DNA of 64,000 bases from an uncultured Gammaproteobacteria bacterium (GCA_902632305.1 CACPCG010000003.1:124001-188000), one strand, 5' to 3'. Positions 10,236 to 22,346 are shown, numbered from the stretch's first letter. A program made the numbers and translations. The notes: generated by a model from the sequence alone, not told the origin.

Positions 10236-11279
10236 ATGAATAAAAAATTTGAAAAAAATATTTATCATTATTTATCTATACTGATTATTTCGGTAACTGT
10301 ATTATTTTCAGATTCTTTAAAAGCCGAAGAAGTGAATATTTATAGCGCAAGAAAAGGCTATTTATTGCAACCGTTAGTTGATGCTTTTCAAGATAAAACA
10401 AATATAAAAGTAAACGTTATATCAGGTAAAGCAAAAGTCCTTCAAAAAAGGATTAAACAAGAAGGTTCGAATACAAGAGCTGATGTGCTTCTAACTGTTG
10501 ATGCTGGGAATTTGTACAACGCAAAAAAAGACGGTTTACTCCAAAAAATATCATCACCTAAATTAGATAATTTAATCCCAAACTATCTAAGAGATGATGA
10601 AGGATTTTGGTTTGGATTATCGATAAGATCAAGAGTAATAATGTATAACCCTGAAAAGGTAGAGCCATCTGAATTATCAAGCTATGAGAATCTAGCGAAT
10701 GGAAAATGGAAAGGTAGAATATGCATAAGATCATCAAGCAATATTTATAACCAATCTTTACTAGCATCTATTATTTCCCATAATGGCGAAAAGGAAGCAG
10801 AGGAATGGGCTCAATCAGTTAAGAACAATTTCTCAAGAAATCCTAAGGGTAATGATAGAACTCAGATGACTTCTGTAGTTCTTGGTGAATGTGATTTGAC
10901 AGTAGCTAACACATACTATCTCGGAAAGTGGGTAGCCTCTGAAAAAGATAACGAGAGGAAATATGCAAAAAAAATAAGAGTACATTTTCCAAATCAAAAT
11001 GGAAGGGGTTCACATATTAATGTAAGCGGAGCTGCTATTGTCAAACATTCTAAAAATACCGAGAACGCCATTATATTTTTAGAATACTTAGCCAGTGATG
11101 AGGCACAAATGTTATACGCAAAGGCAAACCATGAATACCCGATTCGTGATGATATAGCAGTCAGTGATATTGTTTCTTCATGGGGTTATCCATTTAAAAA
11201 GGATCAGCTTAACCTCGATGAACTTGGTATTAATAATAGTGCAGCTGTCTTGATATTTGATAGAGTCGGCTGGAAATAG
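10236..11279 (+). CDS. fbpA: Ferric iron ABC transporter, periplasmic binding protein (FbpA/FutA/IdiA type)
   Basis: Solute-binding protein of the iron(III) importer, 347 residues. The N-terminal signal peptide runs to about residue 30 (hydrophobic LSILIISVTVLFS, cleavage near LKA). The mature protein starts with VNIYSARKGYLLQPL, characteristic of FbpA/FutA proteins, and the paired tyrosines of NTYYLG are the known Fe(III) ligands. It is the first gene of a three-gene operon behind a Fur box. Five bases separate it from the permease gene. There is no obvious Shine-Dalgarno sequence before the ATG. Confidence 0.95.
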   Translation: MNKKFEKNIYHYLSILIISVTVLFSDSLKAEEVNIYSARKGYLLQPLVDAFQDKTNIKVNVISGKAKVLQKRIKQEGSNTRADVLLTVDAGNLYNAKKDGLLQKISSPKLDNLIPNYLRDDEGFWFGLSIRSRVIMYNPEKVEPSELSSYENLANGKWKGRICIRSSSNIYNQSLLASIISHNGEKEAEEWAQSVKNNFSRNPKGNDRTQMTSVVLGECDLTVANTYYLGKWVASEKDNERKYAKKIRVHFPNQNGRGSHINVSGAAIVKHSKNTENAIIFLEYLASDEAQMLYAKANHEYPIRDDIAVSDIVSSWGYPFKKDQLNLDELGINNSAAVLIFDRVGWK

Positions 11280-11284
11280 TAAAA

Positions 11285-12916
11285 GTGAGACAGTTAGGTT
11301 TTTATAATGATAGAATATTTCTTTTTTTTATAATATCTATTGTCCTAATCCCAATTCTTACTGTTTTCTCTTTTTTATTCTCTCCGTCTGGTTCATTGTG
11401 GGTACATTTGACTGCAACACTTATCGATGATTACGTGCTTAATACATTATTTATAACGCTGTTTGTCTCGTTATTTACCACTATCATCGGCGTTTCATCT
11501 GCATGGTTAGTTGTAATGTATAATTTTCCGGGAAAACGTATCTTCAAATGGCTATTAGTAATGCCAATTGCCATACCTGCATATATATCAGCATATATAT
11601 ATGCAGGTCTTACAGAACCATCAGGATTCTTATTTGATTTCTTAGACATTAATTTTGATTTAGGCAAGGAGCTATTTTCATTGATTGATATTAGAAATAT
11701 ATATGGATCGATATTTATACTTAGTATAAGCCTATATCCATATATTTATCTTCTGTGTTATTCATCATTTAAAGAGCAATCATACTGCGCTCTCGAGGTT
11801 GGAAAATCTCTTGGTTTAAATGATGTTAATTCATTTAACCGTATTGCACTCCCATTAGCAAGGCCTGCGATTGTTGCGGGTTTAAGTCTGGTTGTGATGG
11901 AATCACTAGCAGAATTTGGAACTATGGACTATTATGGTGTAGCTACTTTTACAACGGGTATATATAGAACTTGGTTTGCATTAGGTGATGAGTCAAGTGC
12001 GCTACATTTAGCAGCCATTCTTTTATCTTTTGTTTTCATTTTAATAGTAATTGAAAAATATTCCCGTGGAAGTAGAGAATACTATCATTCATCCCAAAAA
12101 AATAAAACTCCAATTGAAATCAAACTGCATGGTAAGCAGGCAATATTATCAACATTATGGTGTTTAATAATATCTTCATTAGGTTTTATCATTCCTATCG
12201 TACAACTGATAATTTGGTTTTTTGAAACATATGAATATATTTTTCGAGAAAGCTTCATGAATATAATTATAAATTCAGTGTTCATAGCAAGCCTTTCATC
12301 AGTTCTCATTGTCGCTATATCAATATACTCATCATATAAAAACAGAATTCTTAATGATAAATTAACAAATATTGCACTAAAAATATTTTCCCTTGGGTAT
12401 TCTATTCCTGGTGTAGTCATCGCAGTTGGTATAATTATCTTTGTAACATCACTGGACAGTATCCAATCATTTTTATTTGAGTCTCCATTATATTTCTTTA
12501 GTGGATCCCTAGTTGCTCTATTTATTGCATATCTTGTAAGATTTTCGACCCTATCTCATAATGCGACTGAGGCCGGCTTAAGTAAAATCAAAAAAAATAT
12601 TGATTTAACCTTAAATACATTTCATCTTAATCCTATTACTTCACTCAGAAAGATACATATGCCAATGATGAAAACAACTATAGTGACATCGTTAATTCTA
12701 GTGTTTGTGGATATTATTAAAGAGTTGCCAGCAACTCTCATACTACGACCCTTTAATTTCGATACGCTCGCTATAAATGTTTATGAATTAGCGTTATCAG
12801 AGCAACTTATGTATATTGCCTCTCCATCATTAATGTTAATAATTATAGGACTGATACCTGTTATAATTTTAATTAATAACACAATTATAGGTAAAAATGA
12901 AAAGTTCAAAACTTGA
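11285..12916 (+). CDS. fbpB: Ferric iron ABC transporter, fused double-domain permease
   Basis: Inner-membrane permease of 543 residues with about twelve hydrophobic segments and two copies of the ABC permease domain. EAA-loop-like segments fall near residue 170 (EVGKSLGLNDVNSFNRIALPLARPAI) and again near residue 430 (EAGLSKIKKNIDLTLNTF), as in FbpB/SfuB. The start is a GTG at 11285, five bases after fbpA. The gene's end overlaps fbpC by 20 bases. It imports iron delivered by FbpA, powered by FbpC. Confidence 0.93.
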   Translation: MRQLGFYNDRIFLFFIISIVLIPILTVFSFLFSPSGSLWVHLTATLIDDYVLNTLFITLFVSLFTTIIGVSSAWLVVMYNFPGKRIFKWLLVMPIAIPAYISAYIYAGLTEPSGFLFDFLDINFDLGKELFSLIDIRNIYGSIFILSISLYPYIYLLCYSSFKEQSYCALEVGKSLGLNDVNSFNRIALPLARPAIVAGLSLVVMESLAEFGTMDYYGVATFTTGIYRTWFALGDESSALHLAAILLSFVFILIVIEKYSRGSREYYHSSQKNKTPIEIKLHGKQAILSTLWCLIISSLGFIIPIVQLIIWFFETYEYIFRESFMNIIINSVFIASLSSVLIVAISIYSSYKNRILNDKLTNIALKIFSLGYSIPGVVIAVGIIIFVTSLDSIQSFLFESPLYFFSGSLVALFIAYLVRFSTLSHNATEAGLSKIKKNIDLTLNTFHLNPITSLRKIHMPMMKTTIVTSLILVFVDIIKELPATLILRPFNFDTLAINVYELALSEQLMYIASPSLMLIIIGLIPVIILINNTIIGKNEKFKT

Positions 12917-13940
12917 AATAAAGAATATTTCATATTCTATCAATAAGAATTTGATACTTGATAGTCTTAATATAGATATATTCTCAGAGGAGATTATCTC
13001 AATAATTGGTCCTAGCGCGTCAGGAAAAAGTTCCTTGTTAAGAGTTATCGCAGGATTTGATCAAATAAATTCTGGTAGGATTATATTAAATGAAAAAATT
13101 GTAGACGATACCAGCATATTTATTAAGCCACATGAGAGAAATGTTGGTATTATCTTTCAAGACCTCGCTCTATTCCCTCATCTAAACTGCGAGGAAAACA
13201 TTATTTTTGGAATCTCTAATCTTGATATATCTGAAAAAAAAGATAGGCTTGAGACATTAACCGAGATTTTAGATATTCGAAATATTCTAGAAAAATTTCC
13301 TCATGAAATTTCTGGTGGCCAACAACAACGTGTTGCGATTGCAAGAGCACTCGCTCCTAAACCAGAAATTCTTCTTCTAGATGAGCCATTTAGTGCACTT
13401 GATGAGGAATTGAAAGATCAATTGATATCAGACGTAAGAATACTTTTAAAAGCGGAGAAAATCACCTCTGTCTTTGTAACACATAACATTAAGGAAGCTT
13501 TTCAATTATCTGATAAAATTGCCTTCCTCTCAGACAGACGAATTATACAAAATGATACTCCTTATAATTTGTATCATAAACCTGTTTCAAGAGAAATAGC
13601 TCATTTTTGTGGGAATGGCTCTTTTGTTAGGGGGACAGTAGTTGACTCAAATCACGTTTCAACACCACTGGGTAAAATATTTGGAGACACGATTCCACAT
13701 AAAACTCATGACTTTGTAGATGTAATGATTAGACCAGATGATATTATTCATGATGACAACTCTACAGAGTCTGCTAAAGTTGTGGAAAAAAAATTTTTTG
13801 GTTCAGATTTTTTGTACAAGCTTGAACTAAAAGATGGTCAAAATATATTATGTTATACACCAAGTCATCATGATCACGCAATAAATGAAGTAATAGGAAT
13901 TAGGGTAAAAATTGATCATTTGATTCTATTTGATGTCTAG
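12897..13940 (+). CDS. fbpC: Ferric iron ABC transporter, ATP-binding subunit
   Basis: ABC ATPase of 347 residues. Walker A is GPSASGKSS (near residue 38), the Q-loop is IIFQDLALFPHL, the signature is SGGQQQR, Walker B is ILLLDEPFSALD, and the switch histidine is in FVTHN. About 110 residues beyond the nucleotide-binding domain form the regulatory/OB-type domain seen in FbpC and PotA-like ATPases. It overlaps the permease gene by 20 bases. Its stop codon abuts the stop codon of convergent fadD with no base between. Confidence 0.95.
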   Translation: MKSSKLEIKNISYSINKNLILDSLNIDIFSEEIISIIGPSASGKSSLLRVIAGFDQINSGRIILNEKIVDDTSIFIKPHERNVGIIFQDLALFPHLNCEENIIFGISNLDISEKKDRLETLTEILDIRNILEKFPHEISGGQQQRVAIARALAPKPEILLLDEPFSALDEELKDQLISDVRILLKAEKITSVFVTHNIKEAFQLSDKIAFLSDRRIIQNDTPYNLYHKPVSREIAHFCGNGSFVRGTVVDSNHVSTPLGKIFGDTIPHKTHDFVDVMIRPDDIIHDDNSTESAKVVEKKFFGSDFLYKLELKDGQNILCYTPSHHDHAINEVIGIRVKIDHLILFDV

Positions 13941-15587
13941 TCAAAGATCACGCAACTTTCTTCTTAAAATTTTTCCTACATTATTTTTAGGAATTTCATC
14001 AATAAAGATAATTTTTTTAGGTTGCTTATAAATTGTTAATCCCTTCTTACAAAATTCAGCTATATCACTTTCCGAGAGATTTTCTTTGTCCTTCACAACG
14101 TAAAGTATTATCATTTCACCTCTATTAGAATCAGGTTTACCAACTACTCCACATTCATGAACACCCTCATAGTTTGAAACATATTCCTCTATTTCATTTG
14201 GATAAACATTGAATCCTGAAGAAATAATCATATCTTTTTTTCTATCAACAATTTCGATATAACCATTATCTCTTATTTTAGCGATATCTCCTGTTTTAAA
14301 ATATCCATCTTTAGTAAAAGCATTTTTAGTCTCTTCAGGTTTATTCCAATAACTCGTCATTACTTGAGGTCCTTTGACACACAATTCACCTGGCTCATTA
14401 ATATCTAACTCTTTATCCTCTTCATCCCTTATTGAAATATCCGTAGATGGAAGTGGTAATCCTATTGATCCGTTGAAACCCTCATCAACAGGGTTAACTG
14501 TTACAATTGGAGAAGTTTCAGTTAGTCCATATCCTTGTGTGATTTCACAACCTGTAAATTTTTTCCATTTTTTTGAGGTTGACTCTAATACTGCCATTCC
14601 ACCACCTACTGAAAATTTAAGTGAGTTAAAATTAATTTTTTTGAATTTACTACTTGTTAATAACAAGTTAAATAAGGTATTTACTGCAGTAATAACTGTA
14701 AATCGGTTTTTTTCTAACACTTTAATGAAATTCTTAATATCCCTTGGGTTTGTAATTAATATATTTTTTGCACCGATTTTAAAAAAGTACAAAAAATTTA
14801 CAGTCAGCGAAAATATGTGATAAAGAGGAAGCGCAGTTATAACGACTTCTTCGCCTTCACAAATAATAGAGTCAACCCATGACTCTAATTGTTGTACATT
14901 TGCAACTAAATTTTTATGAGACAGTAATGCTGCTTTTGATCCACCTGTAGTCCCACCGGTGTATTGTAACAAAGCAATATCATCTCTTTTTATTGTTACC
15001 TCCAAGGATTCCTTTTTATAATTTATTAATTCAGTAAAAAGTATATATTTTTTGTTATGATTTCTTGTTTGTTTTTTAAAAAATAAAACCATCTTTACGA
15101 TAGGTTTCATGACAATGGACAGTAAATCATATGGTTTGCAAACTATAACATTTTTAATTTTTGTATCAGTTAATATTTGCTCTAGTACATTTAGGAATCT
15201 ATCTAGAACAATAATAGTATCTGCTTGTGAGTCCACAAGAATATCTCTAAGTTCTCTTGATGTTAATAGTGGATTAAGATTGATCACTTTTGCACCAGTT
15301 CTAAGTGAACCTAAAAAAGAAATAGGAAAAGATAACAAATTCGGGAGCATAATTGCAATGTTACTTTCTTTACTAATATTTAACTCATTTCTTAAATACG
15401 AGGAGAATCTTTTTGAATACTTGCTTGTCTCACTATAAGACATATTGGAATTTAAATTATGAAATGCTACTTGCTTTGAATATTTCTCAGAAGCATGATC
15501 GACTAAATCTACTATTGACTCAAAATTAAGTTCTGATATTTTGCTAGCTACTTTGTTTGGGTAATGCTCTAACCATATTTTTTTCAT
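13941..15587 (-). CDS. fadD: Long-chain fatty acid-CoA ligase
   Basis: Acyl-adenylate-forming enzyme, 548 residues, activating long-chain fatty acids to acyl-CoA with ATP. Motifs seen are the P-loop-like YTGGTTGGSKAA, GYGLTETSP, GELCVKGPQVM, the hinge TGDIAKIRDNGYIEIVDRKKD, and the catalytic lysine near the end (KNNVGKILRR). In FadD the first motif is usually YTGGTTGVAKGA, so this copy is slightly divergent. ATG start at 15587. No other beta-oxidation gene is present in the window, so recycling of membrane fatty acids is as likely as catabolism. Confidence 0.9.
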   Translation of the reverse strand: MKKIWLEHYPNKVASKISELNFESIVDLVDHASEKYSKQVAFHNLNSNMSYSETSKYSKRFSSYLRNELNISKESNIAIMLPNLLSFPISFLGSLRTGAKVINLNPLLTSRELRDILVDSQADTIIVLDRFLNVLEQILTDTKIKNVIVCKPYDLLSIVMKPIVKMVLFFKKQTRNHNKKYILFTELINYKKESLEVTIKRDDIALLQYTGGTTGGSKAALLSHKNLVANVQQLESWVDSIICEGEEVVITALPLYHIFSLTVNFLYFFKIGAKNILITNPRDIKNFIKVLEKNRFTVITAVNTLFNLLLTSSKFKKINFNSLKFSVGGGMAVLESTSKKWKKFTGCEITQGYGLTETSPIVTVNPVDEGFNGSIGLPLPSTDISIRDEEDKELDINEPGELCVKGPQVMTSYWNKPEETKNAFTKDGYFKTGDIAKIRDNGYIEIVDRKKDMIISSGFNVYPNEIEEYVSNYEGVHECGVVGKPDSNRGEMIILYVVKDKENLSESDIAEFCKKGLTIYKQPKKIIFIDEIPKNNVGKILRRKLRDL

Positions 15588-15640
15588 TACAATATTTTAA
15601 CATCGCGACGAGAGATTCGTATTAGAAATTATTAAACACC

Positions 15641-15671
15641 ACAAAAAAACCCCTGAGGTAAGTCAGGGGTT
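15641..15671 (-). terminator. Rho-independent terminator of groS-groL
   Basis: A 9-bp stem (15648-15656 with 15663-15671, arms AACCCCTGA/TCAGGGGTT) with a 6-base loop is followed on the minus strand by a run of seven T. It begins about 29 bases after the groL stop codon. It is the clearest intrinsic terminator in the window. Confidence 0.92.
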
Positions 15672-15699
15672 GTTTTAGTTAGTTAGGCTACAGACGGCA

Positions 15700-17669
<1,970 letters not shown>

Positions 17670-17722
17670 AATTTATCCTCAATATTCGGTTTAATGAGCC
17701 CCCATGTGCCCTAATAGCATTA

Positions 17723-17750
17723 GTATAAGGTTGAAATCACATAATTCAAG
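17723..17750 (-). promoter_or_regulatory. Sigma32-like heat-shock promoter of groS-groL
   Basis: Read on the minus strand, CTTGAAT (17750-17744) is followed after 13 bases by CCTTATAC (17730-17723). The pattern fits the RpoH consensus CTTGAAA-N13/15-CCCCATnT with two or three mismatches in the -10. The presence of rpoH at 47227-48084 supports use of this promoter. A plain sigma70 reading (TTGAAT ... TATACT) is also possible. Confidence 0.65.
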
Positions 17751-17767
17751 TACAATGGGGCTATAAA

Positions 17768-18187
17768 TTAGTCGTCATTTTTCTTGTATTCGACGTCAAT
17801 TATAGACTTTTTACTTGCTCCTGACGAGTAGTTCTGTCTTTTTTTCGACATATACAACATTAGTTGAAATTGAACTGGTTTTATTAGGAATACTAACGCT
17901 GCTAAATCAGTGAGTATCCCAGGAAATATCAAAAGAATTGCGCTCAAGACGTTGAACATACTCGTCATAATCTCAAGTTCCGGCATTTCGCCGCTCATGA
18001 TTTTATTCTGAACATTTCTAATATTATTAAAAGTTCCTATTTTTAATAAATAAGCACCATAAAACGCAGTTATTAGAGTTAGTAAGATAGTAGGAATCGT
18101 CCCAATTATAGAGCCTACCTCTATGAATATGAAGATTTCGATTATTGGCAAAAAGATTATTCCATAAAGGAGTTTGTTAAATAACAT
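17768..18187 (-). CDS. fxsA: FxsA family membrane protein
   Basis: Cytoplasmic-membrane protein of 139 residues with hydrophobic segments near residues 7-25, 28-50 and 78-104, followed by a polar tail. The start LLYGIIFLPIIEIFIFIEVG and the later FPGILTDLAAL are FxsA landmarks. In E. coli FxsA overproduction suppresses F exclusion of phage T7; its normal role is not well known. It lies just upstream of groS on the same strand, the usual arrangement. Confidence 0.92.
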   Translation of the reverse strand: MLFNKLLYGIIFLPIIEIFIFIEVGSIIGTIPTILLTLITAFYGAYLLKIGTFNNIRNVQNKIMSGEMPELEIMTSMFNVLSAILLIFPGILTDLAALVFLIKPVQFQLMLYMSKKRQNYSSGASKKSIIDVEYKKNDD

Positions 18188-18234
18188 AATAACTTACTCT
18201 AACATTAACTGTTCATAGAAGTGAAGCACAGAAG

Positions 18235-20043
18235 GTGTATTCAATTATCAGCAAAATGATTTATAATAAGCAAATGTTAACAAAGATGCATAAAATAATT
18301 CTTACGATGATATTCGTCTTTTTTACAAGTTCTGCATACTCTGGGAACCATAACAGCGAATATTCTAAATTTATCTCACCTGAACAAGCATTTAAAATTC
18401 AGCTTCAAGAGTTAAACTCCAAGCAAATACGAATTAGTTGGGATATAGAGGATGGCTATTATCTATATATGGGTATGTTTTCTTTTACTCTTGATGATGA
18501 TTCACACAATAGTATAAATAAAATTTCGATGCCAGCAGGCCAGAAAAAAGTAGACGAATTTTTCGGTGAAGTAGATATATATAAGAAATATGTAGGTGTA
18601 GATATATATTTTGAAAAAGATATTAACAATCTTAATTTAAAGGTTAATTATCAGGGATGTGCTGAAGCTGGATTATGTTATCCGCCTATAAAGAAGGTTT
18701 TCCAGCTGAACAAAACTTCATCTGATGAGAATTTTTTTCAGAAGACGAATTTAAACCTTGATCAGTTAAGCATCAGTAAACAGCTATATGAGAAGTCGGT
18801 GGTTGTAAATATAATTCTATTTTTCTTTGGAGGATTATTACTGGCGTTCACGCCATGCGTATTTCCCATGATACCAATCCTTACTGGCCTAATCGTTGGA
18901 CAAGGCAATGATATTGGCTCAAAAAAAGCTTTTAAATTATCACTGACATATGTGATAGCTATGTCAATCACGTACTCTCTACTTGGAATATTAGTTGCAT
19001 TGTCAGGCTCAAATATCCAGGCAAACTTACAGAATCCATATGTAATAGGATTATTCTCTGCGTTATTTGTCATGCTCGCATTAGCAATGTTGGGTCTGAT
19101 AAAAATTGAAATGCCAAAATTGATTCAAAATAAATTAGCTCAAACATCAAATAAAAATACATCAGGAAGTTACTATGGTGTAGGAATCATGGGAGCATTA
19201 TCTGCTCTTATAGTCGGTCCGTGTGTCACAGCCCCTTTGATAGGTGCATTAATTTACATTGCATCATCGGGAGATGTAGTTATCGGTGGATTAGCTCTGT
19301 TTTTCATGGGATTAGGAATGGGGACACCGCTTCTTGTTCTAGGGACATCTGCATCTAAATTGACAAAAAGTATCGGTATTTATCTCCCTATAATTAATAG
19401 AATATTTGGAATTCTCTTTCTGATAGTTGCAATATGGTTGATTGAGAGAATTGTTTCTATCCAGATATCAGGAATTTTATGGGCTTTACTTGCATTACTC
19501 TCGACTACAATTTTATTTTTCAATGAGGATCTCAGAGCTATTAATAAGACATTAAGGCTATCTCTAATTAGCATATTACTTTCATATAGCTTTGCTCAAG
19601 TGATTGGGGTTTATAAAAATAGTAATTTTGAACCATACTTTAGTATAGTAGAAAAATCTAAAAGTGTAGAATTCAAAGTTATATACAAGACTGATGATTT
19701 GAATAAGTATGTACTTTCTTCAGATAAAATCACAATGGTAGATTTGTATGCTGATTGGTGTGTTGCATGCAAAGAATTAGAAAAATATACATTTACAAAT
19801 CAAAATGTCAGGAAAATTTTGGATGGAATGAATCTAATCAAATTTGACATAACTGAATCTACACAAGATAGTGATAAATTTTTGAATGATTATAAGCTTT
19901 TTGGGCCTCCTGCCATTCTATTTTTCAATACGGATGGTGATGAATACAAAGAAGCTAGAATAGTAGGATTTGTTGACGCGAATGAATTCATTGAAAAATA
20001 TCAAAGAACAGGTGAATCGGTAATTAGTTTTAAAAAAAATTAA
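18235..20043 (+). CDS. dsbD: Thiol:disulfide interchange protein DsbD
   Basis: Transmembrane electron carrier moving reducing power from cytoplasmic thioredoxin to periplasmic thiol proteins. Three parts are visible: an N-terminal periplasmic domain (about residues 37-170, with the cysteine pair in YQGCAEAGLCYPP), a central eight-helix CcdA-like membrane domain (about 190-430, with TPCVFPM and GPCVTAPL cysteines), and a C-terminal thioredoxin-like domain with WCVAC (C509, C512). The longest start is a GTG at 18235. An ATG at 18286 gives a cleaner signal peptide (MHKIILTMIFVFFTSSAYS) and is probably the real one. It precedes aroQ, as in pseudomonads. Confidence 0.95.
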   Translation: MYSIISKMIYNKQMLTKMHKIILTMIFVFFTSSAYSGNHNSEYSKFISPEQAFKIQLQELNSKQIRISWDIEDGYYLYMGMFSFTLDDDSHNSINKISMPAGQKKVDEFFGEVDIYKKYVGVDIYFEKDINNLNLKVNYQGCAEAGLCYPPIKKVFQLNKTSSDENFFQKTNLNLDQLSISKQLYEKSVVVNIILFFFGGLLLAFTPCVFPMIPILTGLIVGQGNDIGSKKAFKLSLTYVIAMSITYSLLGILVALSGSNIQANLQNPYVIGLFSALFVMLALAMLGLIKIEMPKLIQNKLAQTSNKNTSGSYYGVGIMGALSALIVGPCVTAPLIGALIYIASSGDVVIGGLALFFMGLGMGTPLLVLGTSASKLTKSIGIYLPIINRIFGILFLIVAIWLIERIVSIQISGILWALLALLSTTILFFNEDLRAINKTLRLSLISILLSYSFAQVIGVYKNSNFEPYFSIVEKSKSVEFKVIYKTDDLNKYVLSSDKITMVDLYADWCVACKELEKYTFTNQNVRKILDGMNLIKFDITESTQDSDKFLNDYKLFGPPAILFFNTDGDEYKEARIVGFVDANEFIEKYQRTGESVISFKKN

Positions 20044-20107
20044 AGTCCTTGTAAATTCGGTCAAAATCGTATAACTTCTATTAAATATTAAGTATATAAG
20101 GGGTTAA

Positions 20108-20551
20108 ATGTCTACAATATTGCTTATAAATGGACCTAATCTTAATCTTCTGGGAACAAGAGAGCCGGAAATATACGGTAAGACTTCGCTTGAGGATATT
20201 GAAAAAAAATTGAAATCCAGCGCTGAAGATGCTGGGCATAGGTTAGAATGTCTTCAGTCTAATGCTGAACATGAAATTATCGACGCGGTTCAAAATGCAA
20301 GTGTCAAAAAAATGGATGTCATAATAATCAATCCAGGACCACTTACACATACAAGTATTGCACTCAGAGATGCTTTCTTAAGCACTAAAATTCCATTCAT
20401 AGAAATTCATATCTCTAATATATTCGAGAGAGAAGAATTCAGAAAAAATTCATATTTGAGTGATATAAGTATCGGTTGTATTATTGGATGTGGTGTTGGT
20501 GGATATGGTTTAGCAATGCGAAGAGCTAAAAACTTTTTAAGAGACAAATAA
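20108..20551 (+). CDS. aroQ: 3-dehydroquinate dehydratase, type II
   Basis: Dodecameric type II enzyme of the shikimate pathway, 147 residues. [18 protein letters not shown] includes the catalytic loop arginine and tyrosine; [15 protein letters not shown] and [14 protein letters not shown] follow. GGGG is spaced six bases before the ATG as a ribosome site. aroQ-accB-accC is the classical order; aroK and aroB of the same pathway are at the other end of the window. Confidence 0.98.
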   Translation: MSTILLINGPNLNLLGTREPEIYGKTSLEDIEKKLKSSAEDAGHRLECLQSNAEHEIIDAVQNASVKKMDVIIINPGPLTHTSIALRDAFLSTKIPFIEIHISNIFEREEFRKNSYLSDISIGCIIGCGVGGYGLAMRRAKNFLRDK

Positions 20552-20552
20552 T

Positions 20553-20999
20553 ATGGATTTGAGAAAGATAAAAAAATTAATGGAGCTTCTTGAAGAATCT
20601 GGTATTACAGAGATAGAAGTTAAAGAAGGAGAGGAGTCCATAAAACTATCAAAACAAAAAGATTTCACAATCCCACAATCCATTGTACAGCAACACGTTG
20701 AGCCAGTTAAACCAGAATCAAATCAAATAATAGAAAAAGAAGATAATGAAAAAAATATTCCGGATGGAGATGTTATTAATTCCCCTATGGTTGGAACATT
20801 TTATAGAGCTGCATCACCTGACTCAAAACCATTTGTTGAGAAAGGACAGAAGGTTAAAAAAGGTGACACTCTATGTATTTTAGAAGCAATGAAAATGATG
20901 AATCAAGTCAACGCCGAAGTTGGTGGTACAGTAATAGATGTACTTGTAGATGATGGTGAGCCTGTTGAGTTTGGTCAGCCACTTTTTGTGATTAAATAA
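20553..20999 (+). CDS. accB: Biotin carboxyl carrier protein of acetyl-CoA carboxylase
   Basis: BCCP, 148 residues. The N-terminal part ([18 protein letters not shown]) binds biotin carboxylase, a flexible acidic linker follows, and the C-terminal biotinyl domain carries the EAMKMMN motif with the biotinylated lysine at K114. It starts one base after aroQ and its stop is directly followed by the accC start, so accB and accC are tightly coupled. Confidence 0.98.
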   Translation: MDLRKIKKLMELLEESGITEIEVKEGEESIKLSKQKDFTIPQSIVQQHVEPVKPESNQIIEKEDNEKNIPDGDVINSPMVGTFYRAASPDSKPFVEKGQKVKKGDTLCILEAMKMMNQVNAEVGGTVIDVLVDDGEPVEFGQPLFVIK

Positions 21000-22346
21000 A
21001 TGATTAATAAAATACTTATCGCTAACAGAGGTGAGATTGCCCTAAGAATTTTAAGGTCATGTAAAAAATTAGGTATCAAAACTGTGGCCGTTCACTCTAC
21101 TGTCGATAGACAATTACCCCATGTCAAAATGGCAGATGAATCTGTTTGTATTGGTAAAGCTGATCCAAATAAAAGTTATTTGAATATTCCATCAATAATT
21201 AGTGCGGCTGAACTTACGAATGCTGATGCAATTCATCCTGGGTATGGTTTTCTATCGGAATCTGCAACTTTTGCAGAAATAGTAGAAACCAATAAATTTA
21301 TATTTATAGGCCCGCCGAGTAAAGTATTAAAAAAGATGGGAGACAAAATCAAAGCAAAAAAAGCAATGAAAGATTTTGGCGTTCCTTGCATACCAGGATA
21401 TGACGGTGTACTCCCTGATGATATCAAATTAAATATCAAAGAAGCAAAAAAAATCGGTTTTCCAATAATGCTCAAAGCTATTCACGGAGGTGGTGGTAGA
21501 GGTATGATGATAGTTCAATCTGAGGAAGAGTTTGCTGATGCGATGAAAATAACAAAGACAGAAGCAATGAATTCATTTGGAAATGGGGATTTATATTTCG
21601 AAAAATTTTTCGATAAGCCAAGACATATAGAAATTCAAGTCATGTGTGATAATTACGGAAATGCGATTCACTTGGGTGAGAGAGACTGCTCTCTACAAAG
21701 AAGAAATCAGAAAGTAATTGAAGAGACAACGGCTGTGAATATTCCCCGTGAAAGAATATTTGAAATTGGTAAAATCTGCACAGATGCTTGTAAACAATTA
21801 GGTTATAGAGGCGCGGGAACATTCGAATTTCTTTACCAAGATGAGCAGTTTAGTTTTATTGAGATGAATACAAGAATTCAAGTGGAGCATCCTGTGACTG
21901 AGTTTTTAACTGGCATTGACCTTATTACTGAACAAATTCATGTTGCTGCCGGAGAAAAGCTACAATACTCACAAGAAGATATTAAATTTAATGGGCATGC
22001 AATAGAATGTCGAATAAACGCTGAAGATCCGGAGACTTTTTTGCCATCTCCAGGACTGATAAAAGTTTTTCACCCACCAGGAGGGCCTGGTATAAGAACC
22101 GACTCTCATATTTATAGTGGATACACAGTACCTCCGAATTACGATTCTATGATTGCAAAAGTAATATCATACGCAGAAGATAGAACAACTGCTATCAGAA
22201 AAATGCTATTTGCTCTAGATGAAACAGTAGTTGAGGGAATAAAAACTAATATTAAACTTCATAAGAAATTACTTAAAAGCGAATTTTTTAGAAATGGAGA
22301 TTTTACTATTAACACTTTGAATGCATTTATCAAAGAGACTAAATAA
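21000..22346 (+). CDS. accC: Biotin carboxylase subunit of acetyl-CoA carboxylase
   Basis: ATP-grasp enzyme carboxylating biotin on AccB for malonyl-CoA formation, 448 residues, full length. Seen are the N-terminal ILIANRGEIALRI, HPGYGFLSE, the glycine-rich ATP lid GGGGRGMM, ERDCSLQRRNQK, EMNTRIQVEHPVTE and RINAEDP. The ATG directly follows the accB stop. The last 8 bases overlap the convergent metallophosphoesterase gene. Confidence 0.99.
   Translation: MINKILIANRGEIALRILRSCKKLGIKTVAVHSTVDRQLPHVKMADESVCIGKADPNKSYLNIPSIISAAELTNADAIHPGYGFLSESATFAEIVETNKFIFIGPPSKVLKKMGDKIKAKKAMKDFGVPCIPGYDGVLPDDIKLNIKEAKKIGFPIMLKAIHGGGGRGMMIVQSEEEFADAMKITKTEAMNSFGNGDLYFEKFFDKPRHIEIQVMCDNYGNAIHLGERDCSLQRRNQKVIEETTAVNIPRERIFEIGKICTDACKQLGYRGAGTFEFLYQDEQFSFIEMNTRIQVEHPVTEFLTGIDLITEQIHVAAGEKLQYSQEDIKFNGHAIECRINAEDPETFLPSPGLIKVFHPPGGPGIRTDSHIYSGYTVPPNYDSMIAKVISYAEDRTTAIRKMLFALDETVVEGIKTNIKLHKKLLKSEFFRNGDFTINTLNAFIKETK

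Noticed and set aside
14374-15438. Long ORFs on the plus strand opposite fadD
   Set aside because: They are antisense shadows of a clearly recognised gene, without ribosome sites or motifs.
17731-17750. TTGAA-N9-TTCAA in the groS promoter as a CIRCE-like element
   Set aside because: CIRCE is TTAGCACTC-N9-GAGTGCTAA; only the spacing is similar, and the left arm is already the sigma32-like -35.
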